Of a stretch of DNA of 64,000 nt, positions 59,372 to 64,000 are shown piece after piece. The notes under the pieces are model-generated. The model did no database searches and was not told the DNA's origin. It saw only the letters and a list, made by a program, of their open reading frames with translations. Source of the DNA: Dactylosporangium fulvum (GTDB taxonomy: Bacteria; Actinomycetota; Actinomycetes; Mycobacteriales; Micromonosporaceae); assembly GCF_025137375.1 (NCBI RefSeq), contig NZ_CP073720.1:8828501-8892500 (forward strand), given 5' to 3'. The position numbers and the translations under genes are program-made. Numbering within the stretch: position 1 is the stretch's first letter; the number at the start of each line of letters is the position of its first letter.

Positions 59372-60790
59372 GTGCGCCTCAACCCGCGCTGGCTGGGGCT
59401 GGCCGCGTCCGTCCTGCTGGCAGTCAGCGGTTTTCTCGCCGGCAAGCCCTACCACCACGACGCAGCCTGGGTCACCGGCGTCGCGGTCTGGTTCGTCGCG
59501 CTGATCCTGCTGGTCCGCGCCTGGTGGGCGCTGCGTGACGAGCCGTCGCCGGGCAGCCTCCTGCGCACCGCCGCGCTGTGGAGCCTGCCGGTGCTCGTCG
59601 CGCCGCCGCTCGGCGCGCAGGACGTCTATGCGTATGGCTGCCAGGGTCAGCTCTTCAACGCCGGCCTCGACCTCTACCGGGTCGGGCCGTCCGCCCTGCC
59701 GTGCACCTGGCTGTCGGCCGTGCCGCCGCTGTGGCGCGACACCCCCACGCCGTACGGGCCGCTGTGGCTCGCGATCGAGGGCGGCGTGGCCGGCCTGGCC
59801 CACGGCGACATCCTCGTCATGGTCGGCCTGTTCCGCGTCGTGGCCGTGCTCGGGCTGCTGCTGTGCGTCGCCGCCGCGTATCGGCTGTCGCGGGGCAACG
59901 CGCTGCTCGCCGCCAGCCCGCTGGTCCTCGTCCACGTCGTCTCCGGCGCCCACAACGACATCCTGCTGGCCGGGTTCGCGCTCGCCGGGTTCGCCCTCGC
60001 CGCCCGCCGCCGGCCGATGCTCGCCGGGCTCGTCTTCGGCCTCGCCGTGGCGGTCAAGGTCACGGCCCTGATCGCCGCGCCGTTCGCGGTGCTGCTGATG
60101 TGCTTCGGCGGAACGGCCAGGCGCCGCCTCTCCCCCGTGACGTTCACCGCCGCGCTGATCGGCACGTACGCCGTCCTCGCGGCCGTCACGTCCCACGGTC
60201 TCGGCTTCCTCGGCGCGCTCGACTCGACGACGACGATGGTGCAATGGCTGTCGATCCCGACCGGGGTCGGCATGGCCGCCGGATACGTCCTGCGCATGCT
60301 CGGCGCCCCCGGCTCCTTCGACACCGCGGTAGCGGCCGCGCGGGCCGCCGGGTTCGTCGTGCTCGCCGCCGCGCTGCTGGTCCTGTGGTTGTGGGCCCTG
60401 CGCGCCGCCCGGCGGCGGCCCGACTCGGCCGCCCAGCCGGTGCTCACGGCCGCCGGCGTGGCCCTGTTGGTGGCGGCGGTGCTCGGCCCCGTGTTCTACG
60501 CCTGGTACGCGATCGCCGGCATCGCCGTCCTGGCCGGGACGACGCTGACGGGCCGGCTGCGGACCGTGGTGCACGCCGCCGCGGCCGGCCTGGTGTTCCT
60601 CACCCTGCCGGACAGCCTCGGCCTGGCCACGAAGACCAAGGTGCCGGGCGCCTTCCTCGACGTGGCCCTGGTCGTCGCCGTCGTGGTGTGGGCCTTGCGG
60701 AACCGCCCGGCGGTGAAGGCGCTCTGGCAGGCACCGGAGCCCGCCGCCCCGCTCCCCGCGCCCGGCGAGCCCGCTCGCGATCTGCGCTGA
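59372..60790 (+). CDS. Polyprenol-phosphomannose-dependent mannosyltransferase, MptB-like
   Basis: 472 aa from GTG 59372; the much longer open frame to 57701 is antisense to the exporter genes. About twelve membrane helices; the GT-C-type extracytoplasmic loops DVYAYGCQGQLFNAGLDLYRVGPSALP and DTPTPYGPLWLAIEGG contain the catalytic acidic residues. The family adds alpha-1,6-mannose in lipomannan/lipoarabinomannan-like glycans. Actinobacteria outside mycolata often keep one copy, as here. Confidence 0.82.
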   Translation: MRLNPRWLGLAASVLLAVSGFLAGKPYHHDAAWVTGVAVWFVALILLVRAWWALRDEPSPGSLLRTAALWSLPVLVAPPLGAQDVYAYGCQGQLFNAGLDLYRVGPSALPCTWLSAVPPLWRDTPTPYGPLWLAIEGGVAGLAHGDILVMVGLFRVVAVLGLLLCVAAAYRLSRGNALLAASPLVLVHVVSGAHNDILLAGFALAGFALAARRRPMLAGLVFGLAVAVKVTALIAAPFAVLLMCFGGTARRRLSPVTFTAALIGTYAVLAAVTSHGLGFLGALDSTTTMVQWLSIPTGVGMAAGYVLRMLGAPGSFDTAVAAARAAGFVVLAAALLVLWLWALRAARRRPDSAAQPVLTAAGVALLVAAVLGPVFYAWYAIAGIAVLAGTTLTGRLRTVVHAAAAGLVFLTLPDSLGLATKTKVPGAFLDVALVVAVVVWALRNRPAVKALWQAPEPAAPLPAPGEPARDLR

Positions 60791-60796
60791 GCAGGG

Positions 60797-61330
60797 TCAG
60801 GGCGTCGGGCCGGCGCCCGTCTTCGCCCAGGCCACCAGCTCGGCCGTCTGCTCCGCGACCTCCGGCGCCGCGGGGTCGACACCCTCGTCGTAGCGGACCG
60901 TCCAGCGCAGCCCGTTGATCCCCGGGACCCGGCGGCCGACGACGCGGACGCCGACGCGGTCGACCAGCGGGTGGTGCGAGGTGTGGGCGATCGACTTGTT
61001 GACCCGCACCCGCACCTGCTCCGGAACCCGGTCCGGGTCCAGCAGCGTGAGGACGAGCGGCGGCAGGTCCTCCATCACCACGTAGTCGCCGCCGTCTTCC
61101 GCGGGCAGTTCCCGCGCCGCGATCAGGGAGAGCTGCCGGCCCGACCAGGTCGCCTTGTGGATCTCGTGCCAGCCGAGCCGCGCGTCGGCGCCCGGCAACC
61201 AGAGGCCCAGGTTGGTGGCGATCACGACGTTGTCGCCGGTCGTGCCGGCCCACGCCACGATCCGCTCCTCGACGTCGAGCTTCGGACGCTTGTCCGCCGG
61301 GAGCCGGCGCTTCTTCAGGAAACCGAACAT
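60797..61330 (-). CDS. Conserved hypothetical protein
   Basis: 177 aa from ATG 61330. No domain I can name with confidence; the pattern KLDVEERIVAWAGTTGDNVVIATNLGLWLPGADARLGWHEIHKATWSGRQLSLIA, with a Trp-rich beta core, looks like a PH-domain or split-barrel type fold. Located 13 bases after dnaG and in the same direction, so probably co-transcribed with it. Many actinobacteria carry such a gene next to dnaG. Confidence 0.7.
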   Translation of the reverse strand: MFGFLKKRRLPADKRPKLDVEERIVAWAGTTGDNVVIATNLGLWLPGADARLGWHEIHKATWSGRQLSLIAARELPAEDGGDYVVMEDLPPLVLTLLDPDRVPEQVRVRVNKSIAHTSHHPLVDRVGVRVVGRRVPGINGLRWTVRYDEGVDPAAPEVAEQTAELVAWAKTGAGPTP

Positions 61331-61343
61331 GCCCTCCGCACCT

Positions 61344-63191
61344 TCACCAGCGGCTCGCGCCGCGATCACGCAGCGCCCGGGCGTGCTGCTCCAACGACAC
61401 CAGCTCGCTGAACAGGCGCAGGTGGTCGTCGGCGTTGGTCACCGGGTTGATACGCTGCAGCTTGGACTTGAGCTCGGCGATCGTACGGTTGAGCGCGGGC
61501 AGCTGCAGCCGGATGATCGTCGCCTCGACGTATCGCGGGTCGGGCTCGCCGTCGAGCCGCAACGGTTCGACGGCCAGCTCGGTGACGAGCGCGGCGGCGG
61601 CCAGGTCGATGCACGCCTCGCGGACCCGCTCGATCCACACCGCGCCGCCGGTGCCCGACGAGGCACCGCCCACTTCGGCGATCGCGGTGCGCAGTGCGAC
61701 GTAGGTCGGGTGCCCGTAGACCTGCGCGCCGACCGCGTCGAACATCGGGCCGGCCAGCACCGGCTGCTGGAGCGCGAGCTTCAGCGCCTCGCGCTCGACC
61801 AGGCCCTCCGGGCTGTCCGGGGCGACCGCGCGCCGCTGCGGCGGGACGACCGGGTCGACGACACCCTTCGCCGCCGCGTTGACCGCCCGCTGGACCGTCT
61901 CCAGCTCCATGCCGAGGTCGCCGGAGAGCTTGCGGGCGTATTCCGGGCGCAGCGTGCGGTCCTTGATCTTGGCGACCAGCGGCGCGGTCGCCTTCAGCGC
62001 ACCGACACGGCCCTCGGCGAGGTCCAGGTCGAACCGCTGGATCACCGACCGCAACGCGAAGTCGAGGAGCGGCTGCCGGTCGGCGACCAGGTCGCGCACG
62101 GCCGCCTCGCCCTTGGCCAGGCGCAGGTCGCACGGGTCCATGTTGTCGGGGCCGACCGCGATGAACGTCTGCGCGACGAACCGCTGGTCGTCCTCGAACG
62201 CGCGCAGCGCCGCCTTCTGCCCGGCGGCGTCGCCGTCGAACGTGAAAATGATCTCGCCGCCGTAGCCGTCGGCGTCCATGAGCAGCCGGCGCAGCACCGC
62301 GATGTGGTCGGCGCCGAACGCCGTGCCGCAGGTGGCGACGGCCACCGACACGCCGGACAGATGGCAGGCCATCACGTCGGTGTACCCCTCGACGATGACC
62401 ACGCGGCTCTGCTTCGCGATCTCCCGCTTGGCGAGATCGATGCCGTACAGCACATGGGACTTCTTGTAGAGCGGCGTCTCCGGCGTGTTCAGGTATTTCG
62501 GGCCGTCGTCGTTGTCGAACAGCTTGCGCGCGCCGAACCCGATCACCTCACCCGAGATGTCCTTGATCGGCCACAGCAGGCGGCGGCGGAACCGGTCGAT
62601 CAGGCTGCCGGAGCGCGCTTCCCGGGACAGGCCGGCGCCGGTCAGCTCGGCGGCGGTGAACCCCTTCTGCCGCAGGTGCTTCGTCAGCGGATCCCACCCC
62701 TCGGGTGCGAAACCGCAGCCGTACCGCTCGGCCGCCTCCCGGGTGAAGCCGCGCTGGGCGAGGAACTCGCGCGCCGCGCGGGCGCCGGGCGTGCCGAGCT
62801 GCTCGGCGTAGAACCGGGCGGCCTCCGCGTGCGCGGCGATCAGCCGCTGCTTCTGCCCGGTCTGGCGGATCGGCGCCGGACCCGCCTCGACATAGCGCAA
62901 CTGCAGGCCGGCGCGCCCGGCGAGCCGCTCCACCGACTCCACGAACGTCAGGTGGTCGTGGTCCATCAGGAACTTGATGGCGTCACCGCCCGCACCGCAG
63001 CCGTGACAGAAATACACGTTTCGAGCGGGTGAGACGTTGAAGGACGCGGTCTTCTCGTCGTGGAACGGGCAGAGACCCTTGAGGTTGCCGCCGCCGGCCG
63101 ACTTGAGCGTCACGTGCTCGGAGATGACATCAGCGATCGCGGTGCGCTCCCGCACCAGGGCGATGTCCTCGTCCCTGATCTTGCCGGCCAA
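61344..63191 (-). CDS. dnaG: DNA primase
   Basis: 615 aa. CHC2 zinc finger near the N terminus (CPFHDEKTASFNVSPARNVYFCHGCGAGGDAIKF), primase core with ERYGCGFAPEGWDPL and FRRRLLWPIKDISGEVIGFGARKL, TOPRIM acidic site VVIVEGYTDVMA and IIFTFDGDAAGQKAA, and a C-terminal helicase-binding region ending in AELKSKLQRINPVTNADDHLRLFSELVSLEQHARALRDR. It makes RNA primers for replication. All key residues are present. Confidence 0.97.
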   Translation of the reverse strand: MAGKIRDEDIALVRERTAIADVISEHVTLKSAGGGNLKGLCPFHDEKTASFNVSPARNVYFCHGCGAGGDAIKFLMDHDHLTFVESVERLAGRAGLQLRYVEAGPAPIRQTGQKQRLIAAHAEAARFYAEQLGTPGARAAREFLAQRGFTREAAERYGCGFAPEGWDPLTKHLRQKGFTAAELTGAGLSREARSGSLIDRFRRRLLWPIKDISGEVIGFGARKLFDNDDGPKYLNTPETPLYKKSHVLYGIDLAKREIAKQSRVVIVEGYTDVMACHLSGVSVAVATCGTAFGADHIAVLRRLLMDADGYGGEIIFTFDGDAAGQKAALRAFEDDQRFVAQTFIAVGPDNMDPCDLRLAKGEAAVRDLVADRQPLLDFALRSVIQRFDLDLAEGRVGALKATAPLVAKIKDRTLRPEYARKLSGDLGMELETVQRAVNAAAKGVVDPVVPPQRRAVAPDSPEGLVEREALKLALQQPVLAGPMFDAVGAQVYGHPTYVALRTAIAEVGGASSGTGGAVWIERVREACIDLAAAALVTELAVEPLRLDGEPDPRYVEATIIRLQLPALNRTIAELKSKLQRINPVTNADDHLRLFSELVSLEQHARALRDRGASRW

Positions 63192-63337
63192 TCGCCACCT
63201 CCCCAGACCCGACGTCCTACATCCTGCCTCAGTCCCGCCGAGGGCCGGCCGACGCCTGCGGCGCTTGGCCTCGCCGCACCGACAATTTACGACCCGCGGG
63301 GCGGCGCCGGCCGGTCACCCCGTGCGATGCTGCCGCC

Positions 63338-64000
63338 ATGCCGAACCCCGCGCCGAGGTTGCGCGACGACCGTCTCGCCTGGCTGGCCGCGCAGGACCGG
63401 CTCAGCCGCCGCAGCCGGCGCCTCCGGCCGCCCGGGTGGCTGGTGGTCGTCGCCACATTCGGCATCTGGCTCGTGGTGCGGCCCCGCGGGCGCGGCGCCG
63501 GGCGGATGGCCGCCTACTCGGTCGCGGTCGACCACGTCACCGGCTACCTGAACGACGACGAGCGCGCGAAGTTGCGCACCGACGCAACGCTACCGCCGTG
63601 GTTCCTCTTCGAGGTCGAGCGCGCCGCACGGCGCGGCCGCCGGGGCCGCACCCTGCCGGAGGGCCGGGAGACCCGCCGGGAGCGCCGTCGCCGCCTGACC
63701 GTCCGGTTCGTGCTCGCCGCGGTCGTCTGTGCCGCGTTGGTACTGGCACCGACGGCCTGGATCCGGCTGTCCTCGGCCGGCCGGATCGTCACCGTCGGCG
63801 ACGCACCCGCCGCGGATGTGGCGATCGTGTTCGGCGCACAGGTGGCGCCGGGCGGCAGTCAGCCGATGCCCTTCCTGAAGGGCCGCCTCGATACCGCGAT
63901 CGACCTGCTGACCGCGGGCAAGGTGCGGGCGCTGCTGGTCTCCGGCGACGCGCGGGGAGGCTCGGGCGACGAGGTCCGGGTGATGCGTGAGTACCTCGCC
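63338..64000 (+). CDS. DUF218/SanA-YdcF-like membrane protein, 3' end outside the window
   Basis: At least 221 aa, open at the window end. A basic N-terminal cytoplasmic segment with one hydrophobic stretch (about 31-47) and a second (about 126-145) precedes the DUF218 domain, which starts ADVAIVFGAQVAPGGSQPMPFLKGRLDTAIDLLTAGKVRALLVSGD. SanA-type proteins affect envelope permeability (SanA was found through vancomycin sensitivity); the reaction is unknown. Divergent from dnaG. Truncated by the window boundary, not by mutation. Confidence 0.8.
   Translation, partial: MPNPAPRLRDDRLAWLAAQDRLSRRSRRLRPPGWLVVVATFGIWLVVRPRGRGAGRMAAYSVAVDHVTGYLNDDERAKLRTDATLPPWFLFEVERAARRGRRGRTLPEGRETRRERRRRLTVRFVLAAVVCAALVLAPTAWIRLSSAGRIVTVGDAPAADVAIVFGAQVAPGGSQPMPFLKGRLDTAIDLLTAGKVRALLVSGDARGGSGDEVRVMREYLA

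Overview
The window is GC-rich (GC3 usually well above 80%), gene-dense actinobacterial chromosome. DnaG with a CHC2 zinc finger, an MptB-type polyprenol-dependent mannosyltransferase, SARP/STAND regulators, HxlR and ROK regulators, secreted CBM2/GH18 and CBM6 proteins and a PilMNO-type pilus locus together suggest a filamentous actinomycete, probably Micromonosporaceae. The family assignment is an inference, because no rRNA is present.

Layout. (1) 1-4367: end of a type IV pilus cluster: PilO, then three overlapping prepilin-like genes, one carrying four Ig-like repeats and one carrying ricin-type lectin domains. (2) 4473-10555: housekeeping and membrane genes (PAP2, PRMT-like methyltransferase, VanZ, lysozyme-like protein, M3 peptidase, PhzF). 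(3) 10568-13065: an HTH-fused citrate synthase divergent from an isopropylmalate/homocitrate synthase-like enzyme, with a palindrome between them. (4) 13417-19576: two NarL-type two-component systems around a GT4 glycosyltransferase; the second is a tight three-gene operon with a membrane protein. (5) 19692-26557: secreted DUF1996 protein behind two GGAGAGCGCTCTCC palindromes, NmrA-like protein, SPFH protein, GH18 chitinase, and an HxlR regulator divergent from a 39-aa ORF plus a PNPOx-like protein. (6) 26547-28829: small ORFs and a hyaluronan-synthase-like processive glycosyltransferase whose start region contains a 59-aa out-of-frame ORF that looks like a free-standing LPxTG sorting signal. 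(7) 28972-44572: accessory, conflict-type island with two SARP-STAND regulators, a DHFR-like protein, a uracil-DNA-glycosylase/ADP-ribosyltransferase fusion divergent from a macro-domain protein, a small effector plus STAND ATPase pair sharing an amyloid-type motif, a glycerophosphotransferase-like protein and a MazEF-type toxin-antitoxin pair. (8) 45082-45330: tRNA-Met(CAT) and tRNA-Asn(GTT). (9) 45571-56527: YtxH-like protein and a sugar catabolic region: ROK regulator, ribose-type ABC transporter, Gfo/Idh oxidoreductase, xylose isomerase, then separate ThuA-CBM6 and TIM-barrel isomerase genes. (10) 56808-64000: NodIJ-type ABC exporter, MptB, a small unknown protein, DnaG and a truncated DUF218/SanA-like gene running off the end.

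The strongest candidate for an undescribed system is 32892-35311: one polypeptide joins a family-1 uracil-DNA glycosylase (catalytic motif GQNPYP instead of GQDPYH) to an R-S-ExE arginine-type ADP-ribosyltransferase, and a macro-domain (ADP-ribose binding or removing) protein faces it across a 137-bp divergent promoter. This recalls the logic of DarT/DarG but has a DNA-base-sensing glycosylase as the N-terminal module. About 1 kb further on, a 125-aa protein ending in a VVQARDIHGDITL motif is followed by a STAND ATPase whose N terminus carries a related motif, the arrangement described for NLR-associated amyloid signalling pairs.
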